Below are positions 44,021 to 51,871 of a stretch of DNA of 64,000 bases, in pieces. The notes under the pieces were generated by a model, which was given only the letters and a program-made list of their open reading frames with translations, had not been told where the DNA came from and made no database searches. Position numbers and translations under genes: made by a program. The DNA lies in contig NC_015164.1 of the NCBI RefSeq assembly GCF_000190575.1, forward strand, positions 1,860,001 through 1,924,000, written 5' to 3'. Source of the DNA: Phocaeicola salanitronis DSM 18170 (GTDB lineage Bacteria; Bacteroidota; Bacteroidia; Bacteroidales; Bacteroidaceae). Each line of letters opens with the position of its first letter. The stretch's first letter is position 1.

Positions 44021-46309
44021 ATGGTGAAAATAACAAAAGAAGCTGCCCTGCTTTATCACTCGCAAGGCAAGCCAGGAAAAATTGAGGTCGTACCGACCAA
44101 GCCTTATCAAACCCAACGTGATTTGTCTTTAGCTTATTCTCCCGGTGTAGCGGAACCGTGCCTGGAAATCCAAAAGAACCCCGACACGGCATACGACTAC
44201 ACAGACAAAGGGAACTTGGTAGCGGTTATTTCGAACGGAACCGCCGTATTGGGATTGGGAGACATCGGTGCCATGAGCGGCAAACCGGTCATGGAAGGAA
44301 AAGGATTACTGTTCAAGATTTACGCAGGCATTGATGTATTCGACATTGAAGTAAACGAAAAAGACCCCGACAAATTCATCGAAGCTGTAAAGGCGATTGC
44401 TCCGACATTCGGAGGCATCAACCTGGAAGACATCAAAGCACCTGAGTGCTTCAAAATCGAACAACGGCTGAAAGAAGAACTGGACATCCCGGTCATGCAC
44501 GATGACCAGCACGGAACCGCCATTATTTCAAGTGCAGGACTGCTGAATGCGCTGGAGGTAGCAGGCAAGAAGATAGAAGAAGTAAAGATTGTAGTAAATG
44601 GAGCCGGAGCTTCTGCCGTATCATGCACCAAACTTTACATCTCACTGGGAGCGCGACTGGAAAACATCCTGATGCTGGACAGCAAAGGGGTCATAACCAA
44701 AGAGCGTACCGACCTGAACGAACAGAAGAAATTCTTTGCGACAGACCGCACCGATGTACATACATTAGCCGAAGCCATCAAAGGCGCCGATGTATTCCTG
44801 GGACTTTCCAAAGGGAATGTCCTGACACAAGACATGGTACGCAGCATGGCTTCTCACCCGATTGTTTTCGCATTGGCAAACCCGACACCCGAAATTTCGT
44901 ACGAAGATGCCATGGCATCACGCCCGGATGTATTAATGTCGACCGGACGTTCTGATTACCCGAACCAAATCAACAACGTTATCGGATTCCCCTACATCTT
45001 CCGCGGCGCACTCGACACCCGTGCCACAGCCATCAACGAAGAAATGAAACTGGCAGCCGTACGCGCCATTGCCGGACTGGCAAAGAAACCGGTACCCGAT
45101 GTAGTAAACAACGCTTACCATGTCAACAACCTGACCTTCGGACCCGATTATTTCATTCCGAAACCGGTTGACCCGCGCCTGATAACCGAAGTGTCTATGG
45201 CTGTAGCCAAGGCTGCTATGGATTCGGGAGTAGCACGCAAACACATCACCGACTGGGACGGATACAAGAACCACTTGCGCGAACTGATGGGACAAGAAAA
45301 CAAGCTCACCCGCCAGTTATACGAAACCGCACGCCAGAACCCGCAGCGTGTCGTATTTGCTGAAGGCATCCACCCCAACATGTTGAGAGCTGCGGTAGAA
45401 GCAAAAGCCGAAGGCATCTGCCACCCGATTCTGTTGGGCAACGAAGAACGCATCGAGAAACTTGCCAAAGAACTGGATTTAAGCTTGGAAGGCATCGAAA
45501 TCGTCAACTTGCGTCATGACCGTGAAGCAGAACGCCGCGAACGCTATGCACGCATCTTGAGCGAGAAACGTGCCCGTGAAGGAGCAAATTATCAAGAAGC
45601 AAACGACAAGATGTTCGAACGCAACTACTTCGGCATGATGATGGTAGAGACAGGAGAAGCCGATGCTTTCGTAACCGGTCTGTACACCAAGTATTCCAAC
45701 ACCATCAAAGTTGCCAAAGAAGTCATCGGCATCCAGCCCGAATACAAACATTTCGGCACCATGCACATCCTGAACTCGAAGAAAGGCACTTACTTCATAG
45801 CCGACACCTTAATCAACCGCCATCCCGATACCGATGCGTTGATTGACATCGCCAAACTGTCAGTAAAGGCAGTCCGTTTCTTCAATCAGGAACCGGTAGT
45901 AGCGATGCTTTCTTATTCAAACTTCGGTTCGGACCAGGAAGGAAGCCCGGCAAAAGTACACGAAGCCATCAATTACATGCACCGCGAATTCCCCGATTTG
46001 GCAATCGACGGCGAAATGCAAGTCAAGTTCGCATTGAACAACGAATTGCGTGATGAAAAATATCCGTTCACCCGCTTGAAGGGCAAGGAAGTCAATACCC
46101 TGGTATTCCCCAACCTGACTTCTGCCAACGCCACCTATCAACTCATCCAGAACATGAGTGAAACAGAAGTGATAGGCCCGATTCAGATGGGACTGAACAA
46201 ACCGATTCACTTTACCGACATCGAAAGTTCGGTGCGCGATATCGTCAACATCACCGCCATCGCCTGCATCGATGCCATCGTGGAAAAGAAGTTGCATAAC
46301 CAAGAATAA
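44021..46309 (+). CDS. maeB: NADP-type malic enzyme with C-terminal phosphotransacetylase domain
   Basis: This 762-residue protein has the MaeB layout. The N-terminal malic enzyme region (about 1-160) carries RDLSLAYSPGVAEPC, INLEDIKAPECF and VMHDDQHGTAI for metal and malate binding. A NAD(P)-binding domain follows (about 165-400, IVVNGAGASAVSC). From about residue 430 a phosphotransacetylase-like domain extends to the end (RVVFAEGIHPNMLRAAVEAKAEGICHPILLG, VATG-like MLSYSNFGSDQEGSP). The malic enzyme half decarboxylates malate to pyruvate. In characterised MaeB proteins the PTA half is regulatory rather than catalytic. It is monocistronic. Confidence 0.95.
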   Translation: MVKITKEAALLYHSQGKPGKIEVVPTKPYQTQRDLSLAYSPGVAEPCLEIQKNPDTAYDYTDKGNLVAVISNGTAVLGLGDIGAMSGKPVMEGKGLLFKIYAGIDVFDIEVNEKDPDKFIEAVKAIAPTFGGINLEDIKAPECFKIEQRLKEELDIPVMHDDQHGTAIISSAGLLNALEVAGKKIEEVKIVVNGAGASAVSCTKLYISLGARLENILMLDSKGVITKERTDLNEQKKFFATDRTDVHTLAEAIKGADVFLGLSKGNVLTQDMVRSMASHPIVFALANPTPEISYEDAMASRPDVLMSTGRSDYPNQINNVIGFPYIFRGALDTRATAINEEMKLAAVRAIAGLAKKPVPDVVNNAYHVNNLTFGPDYFIPKPVDPRLITEVSMAVAKAAMDSGVARKHITDWDGYKNHLRELMGQENKLTRQLYETARQNPQRVVFAEGIHPNMLRAAVEAKAEGICHPILLGNEERIEKLAKELDLSLEGIEIVNLRHDREAERRERYARILSEKRAREGANYQEANDKMFERNYFGMMMVETGEADAFVTGLYTKYSNTIKVAKEVIGIQPEYKHFGTMHILNSKKGTYFIADTLINRHPDTDALIDIAKLSVKAVRFFNQEPVVAMLSYSNFGSDQEGSPAKVHEAINYMHREFPDLAIDGEMQVKFALNNELRDEKYPFTRLKGKEVNTLVFPNLTSANATYQLIQNMSETEVIGPIQMGLNKPIHFTDIESSVRDIVNITAIACIDAIVEKKLHNQE

Positions 46310-46327
46310 ATTTATGCCTCTGTCTTG

Positions 46328-46540
46328 AAACGCAGATTTACACAGATTTTCGCAGATTATACTTTAAGCGGCATTGAAATGTGCATATTGTAGATTGCCA
46401 TCACCGTAGAGATGTATCATGCATTTTGATGAACATAAGTGACTCGACCGTTTCACATAAGTAACTCGGACGTTTCACATAAGTGAGTCGACCATGTCAC
46501 TTATGTTCGTCAACGCGAGAATCTGCGCGAATCTGCGTTT
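46328..46540. repeat. CGCAGATT-type inverted repeat enclosing a 22-bp tandem array
   Basis: AAACGCAGATTT (46328-46339) pairs imperfectly with GAATCTGCGTTT (46529-46540). Further CGCAGATT and AATCTGCG words lie just inside both ends. An inner pair, GATGAACATAAGTGA against TCACTTATGTTCGTC (46497-46511), brackets the tandem array. Confidence 0.75.
46433..46498. repeat. three tandem 22-bp units
   Basis: ACATAAGTGACTCGACCGTT plus TC is repeated three times (46433-46454, 46455-46476, 46477-46498) with a few substitutions. The core of the first and third units carries GASTCGACC. Confidence 0.85.
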
Positions 46541-46578
46541 CTTCTATCACCATACACCTTTTTTATACTCTGACCTTT

Positions 46579-46752
46579 ATGCGAAAACCACTCACTCCTT
46601 CACAATGTGTCGTGTTAGCCTTGGCTTGGGCAGCACTTTGCTTCATTGTCCTTACTTCCAGCCCGCAAATTGACGGCATGCTTATCATGACGATACTCAT
46701 TTCAGGCGCTCTGGTATTCATTCCAATTGTCAAAGCGTTAAAAAAGAAGTGA
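46579..46752 (+). CDS. small two-helix membrane protein (hypothetical)
   Basis: From the ATG at 46579 this gives 57 residues with two hydrophobic helices (VVLALAWAALCFIVLT and MLIMTILISGALVFIPIV) and a Lys-rich tail (KALKKK). The larger open frame beginning at 46483 runs through the tandem repeat and is not credible. I do not recognise a family. Support comes from the clean two-helix hydropathy pattern, the positive-inside tail and the plausible ATG spacing; against it, no clear promoter box was seen. Confidence 0.5.
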   Translation: MRKPLTPSQCVVLALAWAALCFIVLTSSPQIDGMLIMTILISGALVFIPIVKALKKK

Positions 46753-46853
46753 CAGAAGTAGTCATTTCTACACAAAAACGAAACAAAAACAACTTTTTGA
46801 TGTTTTTCCATTGATTTTCTTACTAAATTGTTGCACAAATAAAAAATAATCTA

Positions 46854-46861
46854 TACTTTTG
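46854..46861 (+). promoter_or_regulatory. promoter of second glutamate dehydrogenase gene
   Basis: The -7 box TACTTTTG is preceded at a 20-base spacing by TTG (46831-46833), giving a full Bacteroidetes promoter. The leader to the ATG is about 50 bp. Confidence 0.75.
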
Positions 46862-46913
46862 CCACATCAAACAACGAGAAGAATATTTAATAACCAATAA
46901 CAAGATTAGAAGA

Positions 46914-48248
46914 ATGAATGCAGCTAAAGTATTGGAAGATCTGAAAAGAAGATTTCCGAATGAACCTGAGTACCATCAGGCAGTAGAAGAAGTGTTAGGT
47001 ACAATCGAAGAAGAATACAACAAGCATCCTGAATTCGACAAAGTGAATCTGATTGAACGCTTGTGTATTCCAGACCGTGTATACCAGTTCCGTGTAACGT
47101 GGATGGACGATAAAGGCAACATCCAAACCAATATGGGATACCGTGTACAGCATAACAACGCCATTGGCCCGTACAAAGGCGGTATCCGTTTCCACAGTTC
47201 CGTAAACCTCGGTATCCTGAAGTTCCTGGCTTTCGAACAAACATTCAAGAACTCATTGACTACACTCCCGATGGGTGGAGGCAAAGGTGGTTCAGACTTC
47301 TCTCCACGTGGCAAATCAAACGCTGAGGTAATGCGTTTCTGCCAGGCTTTCATGCTGGAATTGTGGCGTCACATTGGTCCTGAAACCGATGTACCTGCCG
47401 GTGACATCGGTGTAGGCGGACGTGAAGTAGGCTACATGTTCGGTATGTACAAGAAACTGACCCGTGAATTCAGCGGTGTGCTTACCGGTAAAGGACGCGA
47501 ATTCGGCGGTTCATTGATTCGCCCCGAAGCAACAGGTTACGGAAATATCTACTTCCTGCTCGAAATGCTGAAGACCCGCAACATCGACATCAAAGGCAAG
47601 ACCTGTCTGGTATCAGGTGCAGGAAACGTAGCACAATATACAGTAGAAAAACTGATTCAGCTGGGTGCGAAAGTAGTTACGATGTCCGACTCAGACGGTT
47701 ATATCTACGATCCGGACGGAATCGACCGCGAAAAACTGGATTACATCATGGAACTGAAGAACCTGTACCGTGGACGTATCCGCGAATATGCAGAGAAATA
47801 CGGCTGCAAATACGTAGCCGGAGCACGTCCTTGGAACGAGAAAGGCGACATTGCCCTGCCTTCTGCCACACAGAATGAAATCAACGGCGATGATGCCAAA
47901 GCTTTGGTTGCCAACGGTGTATTCGCTGTATCCGAAGGTGCCAACATGCCTTCTACCCCCGAAGCAATCCGTGTATTCCAGGAAGCGAAGATTCTCTATG
48001 CACCGGGTAAGGCTGCCAATGCCGGTGGTGTATCTGTATCAGGTCTGGAAATGACTCAGAACTCCATCAAGCTGAGCTGGAGCCAGGAAGAAGTGGACGA
48101 AAAGCTGAAGAGCATCATGAAGAACATCCACGAAGCTTGCGTGAAATACGGAACAGAACCCGACGGTTACATCAACTACGTAAAGGGTGCCAACGTAGCC
48201 GGATTCATGAAAGTGGCAAATGCCATGATGGCTCAAGGCATCGTATAA
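46914..48248 (+). CDS. gdhA: glutamate dehydrogenase (hexameric type), copy 2
   Basis: This 444-residue protein has the same motifs as copy 1: GPYKGGIRFHSSVNLG, PMGGGKGGSDFSPRGKS, PAGDIGVGGREVGYMFG and a dinucleotide-binding VSGAGNVAQYTVEKL. The Rossmann region up to MSDSDG resembles NADP-type E. coli GdhA (ASDSSG) more than copy 1 does. Codon use appears strongly optimised and the promoter has both elements, suggesting high expression; this copy may be the main ammonia-assimilating enzyme. It is monocistronic, with a textbook terminator. Confidence 0.95.
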   Translation: MNAAKVLEDLKRRFPNEPEYHQAVEEVLGTIEEEYNKHPEFDKVNLIERLCIPDRVYQFRVTWMDDKGNIQTNMGYRVQHNNAIGPYKGGIRFHSSVNLGILKFLAFEQTFKNSLTTLPMGGGKGGSDFSPRGKSNAEVMRFCQAFMLELWRHIGPETDVPAGDIGVGGREVGYMFGMYKKLTREFSGVLTGKGREFGGSLIRPEATGYGNIYFLLEMLKTRNIDIKGKTCLVSGAGNVAQYTVEKLIQLGAKVVTMSDSDGYIYDPDGIDREKLDYIMELKNLYRGRIREYAEKYGCKYVAGARPWNEKGDIALPSATQNEINGDDAKALVANGVFAVSEGANMPSTPEAIRVFQEAKILYAPGKAANAGGVSVSGLEMTQNSIKLSWSQEEVDEKLKSIMKNIHEACVKYGTEPDGYINYVKGANVAGFMKVANAMMAQGIV

Positions 48249-48272
48249 TTTATACAGGTGCGACAAATTTCA

Positions 48273-48308
48273 ATCCGGCTTCCGTCACAGGAAGCCGGAT
48301 TTTTTTTA
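48273..48308 (+). terminator. terminator of second glutamate dehydrogenase gene
   Basis: A perfect 11-bp stem, ATCCGGCTTCC/GGAAGCCGGAT (48273-48283 and 48290-48300), with a 6-base loop, is followed by eight T residues. Confidence 0.95.
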
Positions 48309-48372
48309 CGCTTACCCTTCCCCGCCATTCCTATTTTAACACTCACTTTATCAATAGTTACACTTATTTCAT

Positions 48373-48380
48373 TATCTTTG
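48373..48380 (+). promoter_or_regulatory. -7 promoter element of PCMD lipoprotein gene
   Basis: TATCTTTG lies 30 bp before the ATG at 48411, which rules out the longer upstream frame. Confidence 0.65.
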
Positions 48381-48410
48381 CCGAGTTATTACGCTAAAGC
48401 CGATAATGTT

Positions 48411-49520
48411 ATGAATATCCGAAAAATCTTTGCAGGGTTCCTTCTTACCCTGGCGGTGTCTTCGTGCATTCAAGACGAAGCCCTGAACGTAGAAGCAGCC
48501 ATCGATGACTGCACAGGCGAAAACATCCAACTGGCAAGCATAGATGCCACCCACAAAGAAATAGAAATTTATGTACTCGACGGCACAGATGTATCACAGC
48601 AAGAACTGAACTTCACGCTTGCCGACGGCGCAACCATTCAAGCCGATGAAACAGAAGCAGGCGACCAGCCTCCGTATTACGATTTCAGCCAACGCACATT
48701 GCGCAGGTTCACCGTGACATCGGAAGACGGAAACACAACCGCCACGTATGTAGTCCGCATCAACAAAATGGAACTTCCCACTCATTATTCGTTCGAAAAC
48801 CTGCGCGCCACTACGCCCTATCATATTTTCTATCTCACCAATGAGTCGGGCATCATGCAGTGGGCAAGCGGAAACCCAGGCTACGAACTGAGCGGCATGG
48901 CACTCGATGAGACTCAATACCCTACCGTACAGGGACCAATAGGCTACAGCGGCAAATGCGTGCGTCTTACTACCAGTGATACCGGTTCTTTCGGAGAGCC
49001 TATCGGCATGCCTATTGCGGCAGGCAATCTGTTTATAGGATCGTTTGATGTGCAAAATGCCGTTATAGACCCGCTCGGAGCCACCCGTTTCGGATTTCCT
49101 TTCACCAAACTGCCCGTACGCATTACCGGCTGGTACAAATATAAACGGGGAGAAGTGTTTACCGATGAAGACAAACAGGTGGTAGAAGGAGAAACCGACA
49201 TGGGCGACATCTATGCCCTACTCTACGAAGCACCGACCAGCGACTATACCTTGGAAGGCGACGCGCTTCCCCTGACAGGAGCCATTAACGAGAACATAGC
49301 ACTGATGGCACGCATTTCCGACATGAAAGAAACCGATGAATGGACCTACTTTGACTTGCCATTCGAGGCACAAAACGGCAAGACGATAGACGAAGAAGGA
49401 CTGGCTGACGGCAAATACAAACTGGCTATCGTTTTCTCTTCCAGCATCGGAGGAGGATATTTCCGCGGAGCGGTAGGAAGCGAACTTTGCATAGACGAAG
49501 TGGAAGTCATCTGTGAATAA
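48411..49520 (+). CDS. PCMD-domain lipoprotein
   Basis: The product has 369 residues from the ATG at 48411, with lipoprotein signal MNIRKIFAGFLLTLAVSSC (Cys19). An N-terminal Ig-like stretch (about 25-125, IQLASIDATHKEIEIYVLDG) precedes the putative carbohydrate metabolism domain (about 140-369), which contains YSFENLR, MQWASGNPGYELSG, LFIGSFDVQNAVIDPLGATRFG, RITGWYKYKRGE and a C-terminal AVGSELCIDEVEVICE. The latter strand is typical of the family, which folds as a jelly roll and is thought to bind sugars. The gene is followed after 25 bp by a barrel protein gene, so a surface pair is likely. Confidence 0.85.
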   Translation: MNIRKIFAGFLLTLAVSSCIQDEALNVEAAIDDCTGENIQLASIDATHKEIEIYVLDGTDVSQQELNFTLADGATIQADETEAGDQPPYYDFSQRTLRRFTVTSEDGNTTATYVVRINKMELPTHYSFENLRATTPYHIFYLTNESGIMQWASGNPGYELSGMALDETQYPTVQGPIGYSGKCVRLTTSDTGSFGEPIGMPIAAGNLFIGSFDVQNAVIDPLGATRFGFPFTKLPVRITGWYKYKRGEVFTDEDKQVVEGETDMGDIYALLYEAPTSDYTLEGDALPLTGAINENIALMARISDMKETDEWTYFDLPFEAQNGKTIDEEGLADGKYKLAIVFSSSIGGGYFRGAVGSELCIDEVEVICE

Positions 49521-49545
49521 TAACCCCTAAAAACAAGCAAACGAT

Positions 49546-50328
49546 ATGAAAAAATACATACTTATCCTCGTCACCCTCTTCACGCTGGGTTTCAGCACTG
49601 TACAAGCGCAACAACCCGAACACAAAGGCTTAATCTGGTCGACCCTGCACGGGCTGGAATACGAATTCAAGGCAGGAGTCAATATCGGAGGCACATCCCC
49701 CCTTCCGTTTCCTCACGAAATCAGAAGCATAGACAGCTACAAACCGGGACTTGCCATTACCATTGAAGGAAACGCCACGAAATGGGTAGATGAAGCAAAA
49801 AAATGGGGCGTAAGCGTAGGAGTACGCTTAGATAGCAAAAGCATGACTACCGAAGCCACGGTAAAAAACTACGGTATGGAAATATTAAGCGAAACCGGAG
49901 GGAAAATACAAGGACTTTGGACCGGAGGCGTAAAAACGAAAGTAAGAATGTCGCTGCTTTCCATCCCTATCCTTGCCAATTATAAAATCAGCGAACGCTG
50001 GAAACTGGTATTCGGACCTTATCTGTCATACATGATGAACGGCGACTTCAACGGGAACGTCTACGAAGGACATCTCCGCACCCCCGACGCTACCGGAAGC
50101 CGTGTCAACTTTACAGGCGACAACATCGCGACCTATGACTTTTCCGAAGACCTCCGCCACTTCCAATGGGGATTGCAGATGGGTGGTTCATGGCGCGCCT
50201 ATAAACACCTTACCGTACACGCCGATCTGACTTGGGGACTGAACGACATCTTCCAGAAAGATTTCAAGACCATCACGTTCGCCATGTATCCCATTTATCT
50301 GAATATCGGATTCGGATATCTGTTCTAA
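49546..50328 (+). CDS. outer-membrane beta-barrel protein (porin/OmpW-like)
   Basis: This 260-residue protein has signal peptide MKKYILILVTLFTLGFSTVQAQQ. The rest alternates as an eight-to-ten-strand barrel (FEFKAGVNIGG-like YEFKAGVNIGGTSPLPF, WKLVFGPYLSYMMNGDF, FQWGLQMGGSWRAYKHLTVHADLTWGLNDIF) and ends in the expected aromatic strand IYLNIGFGYLF, a recognition signal for outer-membrane insertion. It belongs to the outer-membrane barrel proteins common in Bacteroidales; the function is unknown. It is probably co-transcribed with the PCMD lipoprotein gene. Confidence 0.87.
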   Translation: MKKYILILVTLFTLGFSTVQAQQPEHKGLIWSTLHGLEYEFKAGVNIGGTSPLPFPHEIRSIDSYKPGLAITIEGNATKWVDEAKKWGVSVGVRLDSKSMTTEATVKNYGMEILSETGGKIQGLWTGGVKTKVRMSLLSIPILANYKISERWKLVFGPYLSYMMNGDFNGNVYEGHLRTPDATGSRVNFTGDNIATYDFSEDLRHFQWGLQMGGSWRAYKHLTVHADLTWGLNDIFQKDFKTITFAMYPIYLNIGFGYLF

Positions 50329-50360
50329 CTGTTTTGAACAGCGCAAGAAACATAAGGGCA

Positions 50361-50385
50361 AAAAAAAGGAGTACCGCCGTACTCC
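50361..50385 (+). terminator. terminator after barrel gene
   Basis: GGAGTAC (50368-50374) and GTACTCC (50379-50385) form a 7-bp stem with loop CGCC, flanked by A-rich and T-rich runs. Confidence 0.75.
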
Positions 50386-50543
50386 AACCTTTTGTTAACC
50401 TTAAATCTAATACTATGAAAAACACAGTGCAAAGGTAGTGACTTTTGATGAAATAGCAAACAATACGAAGAAAATTATTCGCGCCGTAGCATTGTTTAAC
50501 AAAATAGCTTCACAGAAGCTTTTCTATTAACATTCGTTTTACT

Positions 50544-50551
50544 TATCTTTG
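50544..50551 (+). promoter_or_regulatory. -7 promoter element of HpaII-like gene
   Basis: TATCTTTG lies 36 bp before the ATG at 50588. Confidence 0.65.
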
Positions 50552-50587
50552 CATCCACATAAGAAACCATTAAATAATCAGACAAGT

Positions 50588-51673
50588 ATGGCTTTTGACG
50601 CAACGAAGAAAGAATGGAGCGAACTGTATGCGTTTTTCCGTCTGCTGGCAGACGGATATGTATATGCCGGCACACCGGATGTGAAACAGAACGAAACATG
50701 TTGCTTGCCTGTGGCACGAGTGCAACGGGAAGAACATGACGGTACACGCAATTACATCGTAGGCAAGAACGACGTGCGGATTTGGGGTGAAACGATAGAC
50801 AAGCGCATTCCACGGGAAGATTTCGGCACGGTAGCCGACTTGATTTTGCAGGCTTTGCGCGAAACCGAAGGAGAGAATGTAACTTCGCCCGACGGTGTGG
50901 AAGGCTTTTTAGACGAAGCAGCCATTTACGACTTAGAAGCGAAGACAGATGACCGTACAGACTTGAAAGTGGCATTCTATAGCGAGGAAGCTCCGCTAAC
51001 CGGACTTTGCGTCCGTTCGCGTATCGGGACGCTTTATCCTTTGCTCGACGGAGGGCGCACGGCAAACTTCAAGTTCGAGCAGACAGGAATAAAGTTTGCT
51101 TCGCCTACGATAAATAAAATCAATGCGTTCGGCGAAGAAGACGATGTGCTGGGACGCATGCAGATGATTGAACGGTTGGGCGGCATATTGAAATACAACG
51201 ATGTGGCAGACAAAATATTCCGAAGCAACCTTTCGATGCTCGACCTTCACATGGGACGCATGTTAGGCGAAATGACCCGCCTGATGTGGCTGAACGGCAT
51301 CACAAAGGTATCTGAGCTTACGGAGGCGGTAAAACAACTGAATCCGCTGAAAATCAAGGATGAGCTAATTACCAAACACGGCTATTATGAGTACAAGGTA
51401 AAAGAATTCCTGCTTGCCATTGCTACAGGCATGCGTCCGGCAAAAGTCTATACCGGCATCGAATCAGCTATCGACGGATGCCTGTTTGTGACAGGAGACG
51501 GAGGAGTATTATGCTACCAGCGCGCTTTCAGGCAAGTGTTTGCCGATTTCCTGTTCCAAAATACCCGATTGGAAAAAGGTCCGGTTCAGAAAGACAAATA
51601 CGGCTATCTGGAACGCGAAAACGGCGCGTATTATTTTAAATTGAACTTAAAAGTGGGACTGATGAAACGATAA
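50588..51673 (+). CDS. HpaII-like type II restriction endonuclease
   Basis: The product has 361 residues from the ATG at 50588, close to the length of R.HpaII. The sequence opens FDATKKEWSELYAFFRLLADG, contains VQREEHDGTRNYIV, IYDLEAKTDDRTDLKVAFYSE, RLGGILKYNDVADKIF and VKEFLLAIATGMRPAKVYTG, and ends KYGYLERENGAYYFKLNLKVGLMKR; I recognise this as the HpaII family, which cuts CCGG. The stretch DRTDLKVAF is a candidate for catalytic metal-binding residues. No cytosine methyltransferase gene lies beside it, which is unusual for a type II enzyme. It has its own promoter. Identification rests on memory of the family, not on a search. Confidence 0.78.
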   Translation: MAFDATKKEWSELYAFFRLLADGYVYAGTPDVKQNETCCLPVARVQREEHDGTRNYIVGKNDVRIWGETIDKRIPREDFGTVADLILQALRETEGENVTSPDGVEGFLDEAAIYDLEAKTDDRTDLKVAFYSEEAPLTGLCVRSRIGTLYPLLDGGRTANFKFEQTGIKFASPTINKINAFGEEDDVLGRMQMIERLGGILKYNDVADKIFRSNLSMLDLHMGRMLGEMTRLMWLNGITKVSELTEAVKQLNPLKIKDELITKHGYYEYKVKEFLLAIATGMRPAKVYTGIESAIDGCLFVTGDGGVLCYQRAFRQVFADFLFQNTRLEKGPVQKDKYGYLERENGAYYFKLNLKVGLMKR

Positions 51674-51683
51674 GACAATAAAC

Positions 51684-51856
51684 AATGTGCTAATAAACAA
51701 TGTGGCAATGTGACAATAAACAATGCGACAATGTGACAATAAACAATGTGACAATAAACAATGTGACAATAAACAATGTGGCAATGTTCGCATTATCCAT
51801 CATCACATTAACACATTAGCACATTGACACATTAGCACATTGTTTATTAGCACATT
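51684..51856. repeat. perfect 21-bp inverted repeat enclosing 15-bp tandem array
   Basis: Bases 51684-51704 and 51836-51856 are exact reverse complements. Inside lie three perfect tandem copies of ACAATAAACAATGTG (51736-51780) and several degenerate ones; the right half is made of CACATTA/ACACATTAGC words. Shares words with the hairpin at 21278-21319. The element fills the gap between the HpaII-like and GH13 genes. Confidence 0.9.
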
Positions 51857-51871
51857 AAAAAAAACACGACT

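Noticed and set aside
46483..46752. 89-codon version of the small membrane protein
   Set aside because: The first 32 codons read through the tandem repeat; the ATG at 46579 gives a credible protein.
51684..51856. CRISPR array or origin iterons
   Set aside because: Repeats are 15 bp and contiguous, with inverted flanks; no spacers, cas, replication initiator or DnaA-box cluster was seen.
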